From the NCBI GenBank assembly GCA_036496385.1, contig DASXLD010000066.1, positions 33,883 through 97,882 of the forward strand: a stretch of 64,000 nucleotides of DNA. Direction: 5' to 3'. Origin of the DNA: Schlegelella_A sp036496385. GTDB taxonomy: Bacteria; Pseudomonadota; Gammaproteobacteria; Burkholderiales; Burkholderiaceae_C. Numbering within the stretch: the first letter of the stretch is position 1; every line of letters begins with the position of its first letter. Shown in pieces: positions 39,594-49,144 of this stretch. The notes under the pieces were generated by a model. It worked only from the letters and a program-made list of their open reading frames with translations, did no database searches and was not told where the DNA came from. The translations under genes and the position numbers were made by a program.

Positions 39594-42293
39594 GTGGCCA
39601 CCCATCTCGTCCGCAACAACGTCCCCGCCTCCGACGATCTGCAGCTGCGGGTGACGCCCCCGCGCGTGCCGCGCCACCAGATCGCGCGGCCGCGCCTGCA
39701 GTCCGACAACGAGCAGCTGCGCGACGATCCGGTGATCCTCGTGCAGGCATCGGCGGGCTTCGGCAAGACATCGCTGCTCGCGCAATGGCGGCGCGAGCAT
39801 CTGGCGCGCGGCAGCGTCGTGGCGTGGCTGTCGGCGCAACCGCAGGACGACGTGCCGCGCTTCGTGCAAAGCCTGGCGCTGGCCGTGCGGGCGGGCGCCG
39901 GCCGCCCGTCCTTCGGGCACACCCTGATCGAAACGGCGCCGCTCGCCGGGCTCGAGGGCGTGACCGCCTGGCTGGCCGAAGTGGCGCAGACGGCGCTCGA
40001 CATCGTGCTGATCGTCGACGAGGCCGATCGCCTGCCAGCGGCGGCCCGCGAGGCGTTGGGCTATCTGCTGCGCAACGCGCCATCGAACCTGCGTGTCGTG
40101 GTCGCCGCTCGCGCCGACCACCCGATCGACGTCGACGACCTGGTCGCCTACGGCAGCTGCACCGTCGTCGGGCCGGCACAGTTGCGCTTCCGCCTCGACG
40201 AGACGATCGAGCTGGCGCGGGCACGCTTCGGCAACCGGGTCGATCGCGACGCCGCGGCGCGGCTGCACGAGCTCACCGAAGGCTGGCCGCTCGGGCTGCA
40301 GCTCGCGCTGTCAGTGATGGCCGCGGGCAGCGATCCGGAAGCCGAGGTGTCATCCATGGCAGCGCATGGCGGCACGCTGCGCGATCGGTTCGTGCAGCTG
40401 CTGCTCGCCAACCTCGATCCCGCCGACGTCGCCTTCCTGACCCGGATCGCGATCCTCGATCCGCTGCACGCCGAGCTTTGCAGCCGCCTGCTGGAGCAAC
40501 CCGACGCCACCGAGCGGCTGACCCGGTTGGCGCGCGACACCCCGGTGTTCGCCGTCGGCGAGGCGAGCGATTGGCTGCGTATGCATTCGCTCGCGCGCGA
40601 GGAGTTGCGGCGACGCTTCGCGCAGCTGCCGGCCGACGAGCAGGCCGCGCTGCACGCGCGCGCGTCGGCCGTGCTTGCCGAGCTCGGCTTCGCCGAGGCT
40701 GCGGCGCGCCACGCACTGGAGGCCGGCCAGCGCGAGGTCGCCTACGACCTCGCCGAGCGCACGCTGTACGACTCGCTGATGTCGCGCGGTCATCAGGCTG
40801 CGGTGCTCGAATGGCTGGCCTGGCTGCCTGTCGCCGAAGTCGACAAGCGGCCCCGCCTGCTGCTGGCCGTTGCCTGGTCGCTCGCATTGAGCGAACGCCA
40901 CGAAGAGGCCAGCCGCTACGTCGAACGGATCCAAGTGCAACCCGGCGTCGACGATGCGCTGCGCTGCGAGTGCGCGCTGATCCAGAGTGGCGCCGCCGTT
41001 TACGCCGACGACCCCGACCGCTTCGCCGCCTTGCATGATCCGTGGGCAGAGCATCCGCCGCTGACCAACCCGCTGCTGCTGCACGTGCACGCCAACCGGT
41101 CGGCGTTTCGGACCTTGCTCGACGGCGAGCCGGCGCTGGCGCGGCTTCGTCAGCAGCAGGCGCCCCGTGGCGAGCGCGATGCCAACGGCGGCTACCTCGA
41201 CCGTCGCGGCGATTTCATCGTCGGCCTGTCGTACCTCTGGGAAGGCCAGGTCCTGCTCGCGGCCAAGCTGCTGCGACCGACGCTCGCGCAGGCCGAAGCC
41301 GTCCTCGGCCGGCGGAGCCCCTTCACCTGCATGGTCGCAGCGCTGCTGGCCGCGGCCCAATGGGAACGCAACGAACCCGAGGACGCCGCGGGCCTGCTCG
41401 CCAACCGGCTCGACGTGCTCGAGCGCAGCGCGCTTCCGGAAGCGGTGCTGCTCGCCTTCCGTGCGATGGCGCGAATCGCCTCCGCCGAAGGCGCCGAGCA
41501 TCGCGCGATCGAGCTGCTCGGCGCGCTCGATGCGGTCGGTGTCGCGCGCCATCTGCCGCGGCTGCGCATCGCGAGCCTGGTCGAGCAGGTGCGACTGCAT
41601 GCGCGCCGGTTTCGCGCGGAGACCTGCCGTGACCTGTGCGCGCGCATCGACGCGCTGCTGGCGGATCCGGCTTCGCCGCAGGGGCCGCTCTGGCGGCGCA
41701 GCGTCGCGGTGCTGCGCGACGTCGCGATCGCTCATGCGGCCATCGCGGCGCAGGAGTGGCGACGCGCGGCCGACGTGCTGGCGCAGGCCGACGACCGCGC
41801 CCAGGGCATCAGGCAGGGCCGGCTGCACCTCGAGCTGCTGGGCCTGCGCGCGTACGTGCTCGACCGCTGCGGCGAGAAGTCGCTGCCGCTGCTGCGCGAG
41901 GCGGTCGACCTGGCAGCGACCTACGGCCTGGTGCGGGTGTTCGACGATGCGCATCCGGAGCTTGGCGACTGGGTGCGCCGCGAGCTCCACGGTGCAGCGA
42001 CGCCGCCTGGCATGGCACCGGGCCCCCTGGCCGCGTCGATCGGGGCGAGGCCCGCCGGTGCGCGGCCGGCCGCGCGAGCGACGCCGACGATGGCGCTGAC
42101 GCCCAAGGAGCGTGAGGTGCTGGAGCTGCTGGCGCGAAGCCTGTCGAACAAGGAGATCGGCCTGGCGATGCAGGTCGGCGAAGAGACCATCAAGTGGCAC
42201 ATGAAGAACCTGTTCGCCAAGCTCGATGCCGGAACCCGAAAGCAGGTGGTGCAGCGGGCACGCATCCTCGGGCTGCTGGAAGCCCAGCCGTGA
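39594..42293 (+). CDS. LAL/MalT-type LuxR family transcriptional activator
   Basis: An 899-residue large ATP-binding LuxR-type regulator. The Walker A motif is ASAGFGKTS (residues 52-60) and Walker B is near 140 (IVLIVDEADRL). A helical TPR-like sensor region fills about 330-820. A LuxR helix-turn-helix occupies 834-899 (LTPKEREVLELLARSLSNKE, then GEETIKWHMKNLFAKL). The start is a GTG with no strong ribosome-binding site. MalT-like proteins activate transport and catabolic genes when they bind an inducer. It lies between the DUF1302/RND genes and the TauD operon, which share a dyad motif, so it is the obvious regulator of both. Confidence 0.92.
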   Translation: MATHLVRNNVPASDDLQLRVTPPRVPRHQIARPRLQSDNEQLRDDPVILVQASAGFGKTSLLAQWRREHLARGSVVAWLSAQPQDDVPRFVQSLALAVRAGAGRPSFGHTLIETAPLAGLEGVTAWLAEVAQTALDIVLIVDEADRLPAAAREALGYLLRNAPSNLRVVVAARADHPIDVDDLVAYGSCTVVGPAQLRFRLDETIELARARFGNRVDRDAAARLHELTEGWPLGLQLALSVMAAGSDPEAEVSSMAAHGGTLRDRFVQLLLANLDPADVAFLTRIAILDPLHAELCSRLLEQPDATERLTRLARDTPVFAVGEASDWLRMHSLAREELRRRFAQLPADEQAALHARASAVLAELGFAEAAARHALEAGQREVAYDLAERTLYDSLMSRGHQAAVLEWLAWLPVAEVDKRPRLLLAVAWSLALSERHEEASRYVERIQVQPGVDDALRCECALIQSGAAVYADDPDRFAALHDPWAEHPPLTNPLLLHVHANRSAFRTLLDGEPALARLRQQQAPRGERDANGGYLDRRGDFIVGLSYLWEGQVLLAAKLLRPTLAQAEAVLGRRSPFTCMVAALLAAAQWERNEPEDAAGLLANRLDVLERSALPEAVLLAFRAMARIASAEGAEHRAIELLGALDAVGVARHLPRLRIASLVEQVRLHARRFRAETCRDLCARIDALLADPASPQGPLWRRSVAVLRDVAIAHAAIAAQEWRRAADVLAQADDRAQGIRQGRLHLELLGLRAYVLDRCGEKSLPLLREAVDLAATYGLVRVFDDAHPELGDWVRRELHGAATPPGMAPGPLAASIGARPAGARPAARATPTMALTPKEREVLELLARSLSNKEIGLAMQVGEETIKWHMKNLFAKLDAGTRKQVVQRARILGLLEAQP

Positions 42294-42395
42294 GCGGAAG
42301 AGCGGGGCGCCAAGGCTCGCCCGGCGCCTGATCCCGCTCGCGAAAGGGACGCGCAGTCGCCGCCGGAAAGGCGCCGGCGCGCCGGCCGTGTCCTG

Positions 42396-42424
42396 GCGAG
42401 CCCCCTCCACGATGGGGGGCTCGC
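42396..42424. promoter_or_regulatory. CCCCCT-N7-GGGGGG dyad, site 4 (extended)
   Basis: CCCCCTCCACGATGGGGGG at 42401-42419, extended by GCGAG on the left and CTCGC on the right into a long perfect dyad. It is 75 bases upstream of the TauD-like gene and 107 bases after the luxR stop. It could also fold as a terminator stem for luxR, but no T tract follows. Confidence 0.6.
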
Positions 42425-42493
42425 GGACCTGAGGTGTCGTTACGCTTGCCTCAAGCAAGGTGGCATCGGCCCCCGCGCAGCAAGGAGACGACA

Positions 42494-43402
42494 ATGGCAA
42501 CAGCCACCGCACACGCGCCCGCGGTCGTTCGCGGCACTTCGCTGGGTGATTCGATCCGCGTCGAGCCACTGACCTGCGCCATCGGCGCGGAGCTGAGCAA
42601 CGTCAACCTCGGCGTTGCCTCGCGTTCGCCCGAGCTGATGGCCGAGATCCGCCAGCTGCTGCTCAAGCACAAGGTGCTGTTCTGGCGCGATCAGGACATC
42701 ACGCGTGCCGAACACGTCGCGTTCGCGCGCCATTTCGGTGACCTCGAAGATCATCCGGTGGCCGGCAGCGACCCCCAGAACCCGGGCCTGGTGCGCATCT
42801 ACAAGTCGCCCGACATGGCCAACGATCGTTACGAGAACTCCTGGCACACCGACGCCACTTGGCGCGAGAAGCCGCCGTTCGGCTGCGTCCTGCGCTGCGT
42901 CGAGTGCCCGCCGGTGGGCGGCGACACGATGTGGGCGAACATGGCGCTGGCCTACGAGAAGCTGCCTGAACCGGTCAAGGAGCAGATTGCCGGCCTGCGC
43001 GCGCGCCACAGCATCGAAGCCAGCTTCGGTGCCGCGATGCCGACCGACAAGCGCCTGGCGCTGAAGGCGCAGTTCCCCGACGCCGAGCACTCGGTGGTGC
43101 GTACGCACCCCGAGACCGGCGAGAAGATCCTGTTCGTCAATGCGTTCACGACCCACTTCACGAACTATCACACCGCCGAGCGAGTGCGCTACGGCCAGGA
43201 CTACACCCACGGCGGCTCGGACCTGCTGCGCTACCTGATCAGCCAGGCCTTCATCCCCGAGTATCAGGTGCGCTTCCGCTGGAAGCCCAACACCGTCGCG
43301 ATGTGGGACAACCGCTCGACCCAGCACTACGCCGTGATGGACTACCCGCCGTGCCACCGCAAGATGGAGCGCGCCGGCATCGTCGGCGAAGCCACCTTCT
43401 GA
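42494..43402 (+). CDS. TauD/TfdA-family Fe(II)/2-oxoglutarate dioxygenase
   Basis: A 302-residue non-heme iron dioxygenase. The 2-His-1-Asp facial triad is visible: His117 and Asp119 in SWHTDATW, and His277 in DNRSTQHYAV. The 2-oxoglutarate-binding Arg is near residue 292 (KMERAGI). The ATG at 42494 has AAGGAGA 7 bases upstream. It heads the seven-gene operon. Family members hydroxylate taurine, alkyl sulfates, 2,4-D and other small acids; the real substrate here is unknown. Here it probably starts the breakdown of the operon's substrate. Confidence 0.9.
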   Translation: MATATAHAPAVVRGTSLGDSIRVEPLTCAIGAELSNVNLGVASRSPELMAEIRQLLLKHKVLFWRDQDITRAEHVAFARHFGDLEDHPVAGSDPQNPGLVRIYKSPDMANDRYENSWHTDATWREKPPFGCVLRCVECPPVGGDTMWANMALAYEKLPEPVKEQIAGLRARHSIEASFGAAMPTDKRLALKAQFPDAEHSVVRTHPETGEKILFVNAFTTHFTNYHTAERVRYGQDYTHGGSDLLRYLISQAFIPEYQVRFRWKPNTVAMWDNRSTQHYAVMDYPPCHRKMERAGIVGEATF

Positions 43403-43449
43403 TCCACGACCCGATTCACGATTCCAACGTTCCCCTCTAAGGACCCGAC

Positions 43450-44508
43450 ATGAACTTCCTCGACGGCTCGCTGTTCCCCGAGAACCAGGAGAAGCTGGTC
43501 ATCACCGCCGCGCCTTACGGCCCCGAGTGGATTCCCGCGGATTTTCCGCAGGACATCCCGGTCAGCATGGACGCGCAAGTGCAAAAGGCGGTCGACTGCT
43601 ACAACGCCGGCGCCACGGTGCTTCACCTGCACGTGCGTGAGCTCGACGGCAAGGGCTCGAAGCGCCTGTCGAAGTTCAACGAGCTGATCGCCGGCGTGCG
43701 CAAGGCCGTTCCCGACATGGTGATTCAGGTCGGCGGCTCGATCTCGTTCGCGCCCGAATCCGATGGCGCAGCCGCCAAGTGGCTGTCCGACGACACCCGC
43801 CACATGCTGGCCGAGCTCGACCCGAAGCCCGACCAGGTGACGGTGACGGTCAACACCTCGCAGATGAACGTGCTCGAGCAGATGGAGCCCGCCGACATCG
43901 CCGGCACGTCGATGGCCGAGCCGGAGAACTTCCGCGCCTACTCCAACATGATCGTGCCGTCGACGCCGAGCTTCTTCGAAGAGCACGTGCGCCGCCTCAG
44001 CAAGGCCGGCATCCAGAGCGCCTTCCAGTTCTACAACATCAACAGCTACGAGACGGTCGAGCGTCTGATCCGCCGCGGCATCTACAAGGGCCCGCTGGTG
44101 ATGAACTGGGTCGCGATCGGCGGTGGCATGGACCAGCCCACGATCTATAGCTTGTCCAACTTCCTGCGCGCCATCCCCGACGGCTCGATGCTGACCGTCG
44201 AGAGCAGCATGCGCAACGTGCTGCCGATCAACATGATGGGCATCGCAATGGGCCTGCACGTGCGCTGCGGCATCGAGGACAACCTGTGGAACCAGTCGCG
44301 CACCGAGAAGATGTCGACGGTCAAGCAGGTCGAGCAGCTGGTGCGCATCGCCCGCGAGTTCGGCCGCGGCGTCGCCTCGGGCAAGGAAGCGCGCGAGATC
44401 AGCAAGATCGGCGTGTTCTACGACACCGTCGATGAGACGCTGGCCGCCAACGGCTTCGCGCCCAACCCCAAGGGTCGGCAGCAGGGTTACCTGCGCAAGG
44501 TTGCTTGA
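43450..44508 (+). CDS. beta-keto acid cleavage enzyme (BKACE, DUF849 family)
   Basis: A 352-residue TIM-barrel enzyme of the 3-keto-5-aminohexanoate cleavage (Kce/BKACE) family. These enzymes take a beta-keto acid and acetyl-CoA and give acetoacetate plus a shortened CoA ester. The zinc-binding HLHVRE motif is at about residues 58-63, and the RCGIEDNLW active-site motif is near 274-282. Substrate specificity cannot be set from sequence alone. It follows the dioxygenase by 47 bases. Confidence 0.9.
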   Translation: MNFLDGSLFPENQEKLVITAAPYGPEWIPADFPQDIPVSMDAQVQKAVDCYNAGATVLHLHVRELDGKGSKRLSKFNELIAGVRKAVPDMVIQVGGSISFAPESDGAAAKWLSDDTRHMLAELDPKPDQVTVTVNTSQMNVLEQMEPADIAGTSMAEPENFRAYSNMIVPSTPSFFEEHVRRLSKAGIQSAFQFYNINSYETVERLIRRGIYKGPLVMNWVAIGGGMDQPTIYSLSNFLRAIPDGSMLTVESSMRNVLPINMMGIAMGLHVRCGIEDNLWNQSRTEKMSTVKQVEQLVRIAREFGRGVASGKEAREISKIGVFYDTVDETLAANGFAPNPKGRQQGYLRKVA

Positions 44509-44510
44509 CG

Positions 44511-45095
44511 ATGACCGAGGACCGCGCCATGCCGACGGTGCTCATCGTCCCGGGACTGCGCGAACGTGTCGACGTGCACTGGCAGACGTTGCTCGCGCTC
44601 GATCTCGAAACGCAGCGGCGCAGGGTGAAGACGGTGCCGCCGATGGGCCGCGCCGACCTCGACTGCGCGGCCCGCGTCGCGGCGATCGAAAGCGCTGCAC
44701 AGGCGATCAGCGGTCCGATCGTGGTGGTCGCGCACAGTGGCGGTTGCGTGATGGTCGCGCATTGGGCGCGGCAAACCGAGCGGCCCGTGCACTGTGCGCT
44801 GCTGGCGACGCCGCCGGACTTCGAGCAGCCGATGCGCGAGGGCTACCCGACGATCGACGAGCTTCGTGCCGGCGGCTGGCTGCCGGTGCCACGCGAGCCG
44901 TTGCCGTTCCCGAGCGTGGTGGCCGCCAGCCGCGACGACCCGCTGGCCCGCTACGAGCGCGTCGAGCAGCTCGCGAACGACTGGGGCAGCAAGGTCGTCG
45001 ACCTCGGCTTCGTCGGGCACCTGAACCCGGCCTCGGGCTACGGCCACTGGGGCCGCGCCGAGCAATTCATCGACGAGATCTCCGCCGGCTGCTGA
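44511..45095 (+). CDS. RBBP9/YdeN-type alpha/beta-hydrolase
   Basis: A 194-residue small serine hydrolase. The nucleophile is in VVAHSGGCVM (about residue 72), the acid in AASRDDPL, and the histidine in NPASGYGHWGRA. It may start instead at the ATG at 44529, which has GAGG 8 bases upstream. It begins two bases after the BKACE stop. It may cleave an ester or thioester intermediate of the operon's pathway. Confidence 0.85.
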   Translation: MTEDRAMPTVLIVPGLRERVDVHWQTLLALDLETQRRRVKTVPPMGRADLDCAARVAAIESAAQAISGPIVVVAHSGGCVMVAHWARQTERPVHCALLATPPDFEQPMREGYPTIDELRAGGWLPVPREPLPFPSVVAASRDDPLARYERVEQLANDWGSKVVDLGFVGHLNPASGYGHWGRAEQFIDEISAGC

Positions 45096-45138
45096 ACGCG
45101 GCACCGGCGGCTCTGACAGACAGACAAGGGAGACAACC

Positions 45139-46131
45139 ATGGCCCACGCCATTCGCCTGCACGAGATCGGTGGTCCGGACGTGCTCAAGCTCGAAACCGT
45201 CGAGGTCGGCGATCCTGGTCCCGGCCAGGCGCGCGTGCGGCACGTCTACGTCGCCGTCAACTTCATCGACATCTACTTCCGCACCGGCCGCTATCCGCTG
45301 CAGTTGCCGAACGGCCTGGGATCCGACGCGGTCGGCGTCATCGAGGCGGTGGGTGCCGGCGTGACCGATCTCAAGGTCGGTCAGCGCGTCGGCTACCTGC
45401 TCGGCCCGCAGGGCGCGTACGCCGACGTTCGCGTGATGCCCGCGGACGTGCTGATTCCGCTGCCCGACGGCGTTTCCGACCGCACCGCGTCGACCCTGAT
45501 GATGAAGGGCATGACGGCGCAATACCTGTTCCGTCAGGTCCATCCGCTGCACGGCGGCGAGACGATCCTGTACCACGCTGCCGCCGGCGGCGTCGGCCTG
45601 GTGGCGTGCCAGTGGGCGCGTGCGCTCGGCGTCACGATGATCGGCACCGTCAGCACCGATGAGAAGGCGGTGATCGCGAAGGCGAACGGCTGCGCGCACA
45701 CCATCGTCACCGCCGGCATGACCGCCGACGACATGGCGCGCGAGATCCCGAAGCAGGTGCGCGAGATCACCGGCGGCAAGGGCGTGCCGGTGGTCTACGA
45801 CTCGGTCGGCAAGGACACGCTGATGGCCTCGCTCGAAAGCCTGCAGCAGCGCGGCTCGCTGGTCAGCAACGGCACGACCTCCGGGCCGGTGGTGATCGAC
45901 ACCACGCTGCTCGCGGTCAAGGGTTCGATCTGGGTCACGCGACCGGCGATGATCCACTACGCCACGCCGCGCGCGCAGATGCTGGCGATGGCCGATGAGT
46001 TGTTCACGCACGTGCTGGCCGGCCGCATCAGCGGCGAGCCGAGGCAGCAGTTCGCGCTCGCCGATGCCGCCGAGGCGCACCGCGCGCTCGAGTCGCGCCG
46101 CACGACCGGCGCCACGGTGCTCGTCCCCTAG
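45139..46131 (+). CDS. zinc-free quinone oxidoreductase (MDR family)
   Basis: A 330-residue NADPH:quinone oxidoreductase-type member of the medium-chain reductase family. NFIDIYFRTG and AAAGGVGLVACQWARALG (the dinucleotide-binding loop, near residues 150-167) are typical of QOR1. No catalytic zinc cysteines are present. GGGAGA precedes the ATG. It may reduce an enoyl or quinoid intermediate. Confidence 0.9.
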   Translation: MAHAIRLHEIGGPDVLKLETVEVGDPGPGQARVRHVYVAVNFIDIYFRTGRYPLQLPNGLGSDAVGVIEAVGAGVTDLKVGQRVGYLLGPQGAYADVRVMPADVLIPLPDGVSDRTASTLMMKGMTAQYLFRQVHPLHGGETILYHAAAGGVGLVACQWARALGVTMIGTVSTDEKAVIAKANGCAHTIVTAGMTADDMAREIPKQVREITGGKGVPVVYDSVGKDTLMASLESLQQRGSLVSNGTTSGPVVIDTTLLAVKGSIWVTRPAMIHYATPRAQMLAMADELFTHVLAGRISGEPRQQFALADAAEAHRALESRRTTGATVLVP

Positions 46132-46143
46132 CCGGAGGCATTC

Positions 46144-47490
46144 ATGGACCTGCATGCAGTGGCGCACGCGCCGAGCGAGGACAAGTACCTCATCAGCCGC
46201 GGCGCCGCCTGGTTCGCCTTTGTGATGACCGTCGGCCTGATGGTGTTCGACTACGTCGACCGCCAGGTCATCGTCTCGCTGTTTCCGCACCTGAAGGCCG
46301 AGTGGAACCTGTCGGACAAGCAGCTCGGCGCGCTGGTCTCGATCGTGTCGATCACGGTCGCGCTCGGCGGCATTCCGGTCGCGTTGTTCGCCGACCGTGT
46401 CAGCCGCGTGAAGAGCATCGTCGCCATGGCCGGAGCCTGGAGCCTGGCGACGATCTCCTGCATGTTCGCCTCGGGCTACGGCGCGCTGTTCGCTGCGCGC
46501 GCCGTCGTCGGTCTCGGTGAGGCCGGCTATGGCTCGGTCGGCGCCGGCTTGATCGCGAGTCACTTCCCGGCCCGCGTGCGCGGCACCTTGATGGCCGGCT
46601 TCTTCGCGTCGGCGTCGGTCGGCTCGGTGCTCGGCGTGATCCTCGGCGGGGTGATCGCCGACCGCTGGGGCTGGAAGGCCGCGTTTGGCGTGGTCGGGAT
46701 TCCTGGGCTCGTGCTCGCCCTGCTGTACCTGTTCGTGCGCGACTACAAAACCGTCGAGCTGACGCCTCGCCTGGAGCAGGCGCGGCAGTCGACCGGCTCG
46801 GTGGCGCGGCACATCGTCCGCGTCCTGACCCGCTCGCGCACGATGCTGTGGGTCTGCATCGGCGCACCGGCACAACTCATCGTCGTCTCGTCTGTCTGGG
46901 CATGGATGCCGAGCTTTCTCGTCCGCACCCAGGGCATGACGGCGCAGGCTGCCGGAGTCAAGGCCTCGCTGGTCGTGCTGGCCGGCGCGGTCGGCAGCGT
47001 CGTCTGGGGTGCGGTGGTCGACCGCGCCGGCAAGCGCGGCCCGGGCGCCAAGTTGCGCACCGTCGCCATGCTGTGCCTGGCGACGCTGGTCGTGATCTGC
47101 TTTGCCTTCGGCGCGCCGCGGCTCGGGATCACGCTCTCGGCCAACACCCAGTTCGCGTTCATCTTGCTCGGCGGACTGCTGATGACGTGCACCGTCGGCC
47201 CGGCGTCAGCGGCGGTGATCGACGTCACCCACCCGGGCGTACGTTCCACCGGCGCGTCGATCCTGTCGCTGTTCCAGAACCTGTTCGGCCTCGCGCTCGG
47301 CCCCATCATCGCCGGCGCAATGTCGGATTCGATCGGCCTCGAAGCCGCGCTGACGTTCACGCCGCTGTTCGGTCTGATTGCGGTCGCGGCCTTCCTCCGC
47401 GCCGCCACCACCTACGAAGTCGACAAGGCCCGCTCGGCGGAGCCCGTGGCTGCGCCGGCCGGCACGACGGCAGGCAACGCGCTCGCCTGA
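46144..47490 (+). CDS. MFS transporter
   Basis: A 448-residue major-facilitator protein with about 12 membrane helices. The YVDRQVI segment in helix 1 and the ALFADRVSRVK loop between helices 2 and 3 (motif A) fit the anion/organic acid or spinster-like groups. It starts 12 bases after the oxidoreductase, so it is in the operon and probably imports the operon's substrate. Confidence 0.9.
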   Translation: MDLHAVAHAPSEDKYLISRGAAWFAFVMTVGLMVFDYVDRQVIVSLFPHLKAEWNLSDKQLGALVSIVSITVALGGIPVALFADRVSRVKSIVAMAGAWSLATISCMFASGYGALFAARAVVGLGEAGYGSVGAGLIASHFPARVRGTLMAGFFASASVGSVLGVILGGVIADRWGWKAAFGVVGIPGLVLALLYLFVRDYKTVELTPRLEQARQSTGSVARHIVRVLTRSRTMLWVCIGAPAQLIVVSSVWAWMPSFLVRTQGMTAQAAGVKASLVVLAGAVGSVVWGAVVDRAGKRGPGAKLRTVAMLCLATLVVICFAFGAPRLGITLSANTQFAFILLGGLLMTCTVGPASAAVIDVTHPGVRSTGASILSLFQNLFGLALGPIIAGAMSDSIGLEAALTFTPLFGLIAVAAFLRAATTYEVDKARSAEPVAAPAGTTAGNALA

Positions 47491-47511
47491 ACTCTCCCCT
47501 GCGAGGACACC

Positions 47512-49140
47512 ATGAACGCATCGATGATGCAGCAGCCGCTGCTGATCTCCTCCCTCCTGACCCACGCGGAGCGCCACCACGGCGAGCGCGAGGTCGTGTC
47601 GCGCCGCGTCGAAGGCGACATCCATCGCACGACCTACCGCGAAATGGCGACGCGCGCGCGCCGCATGGCCAACGCGCTGGCGTCGATGGGCGTCAAGCAC
47701 GGCACGCGCGTGGCCACCCTGGCGTGGAACGGCTACCGGCATATGGAGCTGTACTACGCGGTCAGTGGCTCTGGCGCCGTGCTGCACACGCTGAACCCGC
47801 GCCTGCATCCCGACCAGGTGGTGTGGATCGCCGACCACGCTGAAGACCAGATTCTGTTCTTCGACCTGACGTTCCTGCCGCTGATCGAGGCGATCGCGGA
47901 CCGCGTCAAGACCATCAAGGCGTTCGTCGCGATGACCGACCGCGCCCACATGCCGGCCCCCGGCAAGGTACCGGGACTGCTGTGCTACGAGGAGCTCATC
48001 GCCGACGCGCCGTCGGAGTTCACCTGGCCGACGTTCGACGAGAACGAGCCGTCGTCGCTGTGCTACACGTCGGGCACCACCGGCAATCCGAAGGGCGCGC
48101 TGTACAGCCACCGCTCGACGATGCTGCACACCTACGCCGCGGCGCTGCCCGACTCGCTGAACTGCTCGGCGCGCGACACCATCCTGCCGGTGGTGCCGAT
48201 GTTCCACGTCAACGCCTGGGGCCTGCCGTACGCGGCCTGCATGGTCGGCGCCAAGCTGGTGTTCCCGGGCCCGTTCCTGGACGGCAAGAGCCTGCATGAG
48301 CTGTTCGAGGACGAGGGTGTCACCGTGTCGGCCGGCGTGCCCACCGTCTGGCAGGGGCTGCTCGCCCACGTCGAGGCCAACAACCTCGTCTTCAGCACGA
48401 TGCGCCGCACGATCATCGGCGGCTCCGCGTGCCCGCCGGCGATGATGCGCACCTTCCAGGAGCGCCACGACGTGCAGGTGCTTCACGCCTGGGGCATGAC
48501 CGAGCTGAGCCCGCTCGGCACTGCGTGCACGTTCAAGTCGAAGCATCTGAAGGCCAGTGCCGACGAGCGCCTGGCGGTGCAGGCCAAGCAGGGCCGCGCG
48601 GTGTTCGGCATCGACATGAAGATCGTCGACGACGACGGCGAGGAGCTGCCGCACGACGGCAAGGCCAGCGGCGAGCTGCTCGTCAAGGGCCCCTGGGTGA
48701 TCGCGCGCTATTTCAGAGGCGAAGGCGGCGACCCGCTGCGCGGCGGCTGGTTCCCCACCGGCGACGTCGCCACGATCGACGGTGACGGCTACATGCAAAT
48801 CACCGACCGCAGCAAGGACGTGATCAAGAGCGGCGGCGAATGGATCGGCTCGATCGACCTCGAGAACATCGCGATGGCGCATCCCTCGGTGGCGACGGCC
48901 GCATGCATCGCCGCCAAGCATCCCAAGTGGGACGAGCGGCCGCTGCTGGTGGTGGTGAAGAAGCCCGGTGCCGAACTGACGCGCGAGCAGCTGCTGCAGT
49001 TCTTCGACGGCAAGATCGCCAAGTGGTGGACGCCCGACGACGTTGCGTTCGTCGACGCGATCCCGCTCGGCGCCACCGGCAAGGTGCAGAAGAATAAGCT
49101 GCGCGAGCAGTTCGCCGACCACAAGCTTCCGACCGCGTGA
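47512..49140 (+). CDS. fatty-acid/acyl-CoA ligase (AMP-forming)
   Basis: A 542-residue adenylate-forming ligase. The motifs are complete: YTSGTTGNPKGALYSHRS (P-loop), HAWGMTELSPLG, FPTGDVATIDGDGY, RSKDVIKSGGEW and GATGKVQKNKLRE with the catalytic Lys. Size and motifs match the medium/long-chain fatty acyl-CoA synthetases such as AlkK. It would activate a free carboxylic acid, which supports the operon's role in acid catabolism. Confidence 0.92.
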   Translation: MNASMMQQPLLISSLLTHAERHHGEREVVSRRVEGDIHRTTYREMATRARRMANALASMGVKHGTRVATLAWNGYRHMELYYAVSGSGAVLHTLNPRLHPDQVVWIADHAEDQILFFDLTFLPLIEAIADRVKTIKAFVAMTDRAHMPAPGKVPGLLCYEELIADAPSEFTWPTFDENEPSSLCYTSGTTGNPKGALYSHRSTMLHTYAAALPDSLNCSARDTILPVVPMFHVNAWGLPYAACMVGAKLVFPGPFLDGKSLHELFEDEGVTVSAGVPTVWQGLLAHVEANNLVFSTMRRTIIGGSACPPAMMRTFQERHDVQVLHAWGMTELSPLGTACTFKSKHLKASADERLAVQAKQGRAVFGIDMKIVDDDGEELPHDGKASGELLVKGPWVIARYFRGEGGDPLRGGWFPTGDVATIDGDGYMQITDRSKDVIKSGGEWIGSIDLENIAMAHPSVATAACIAAKHPKWDERPLLVVVKKPGAELTREQLLQFFDGKIAKWWTPDDVAFVDAIPLGATGKVQKNKLREQFADHKLPTA

Positions 49141-49144
49141 CGCC

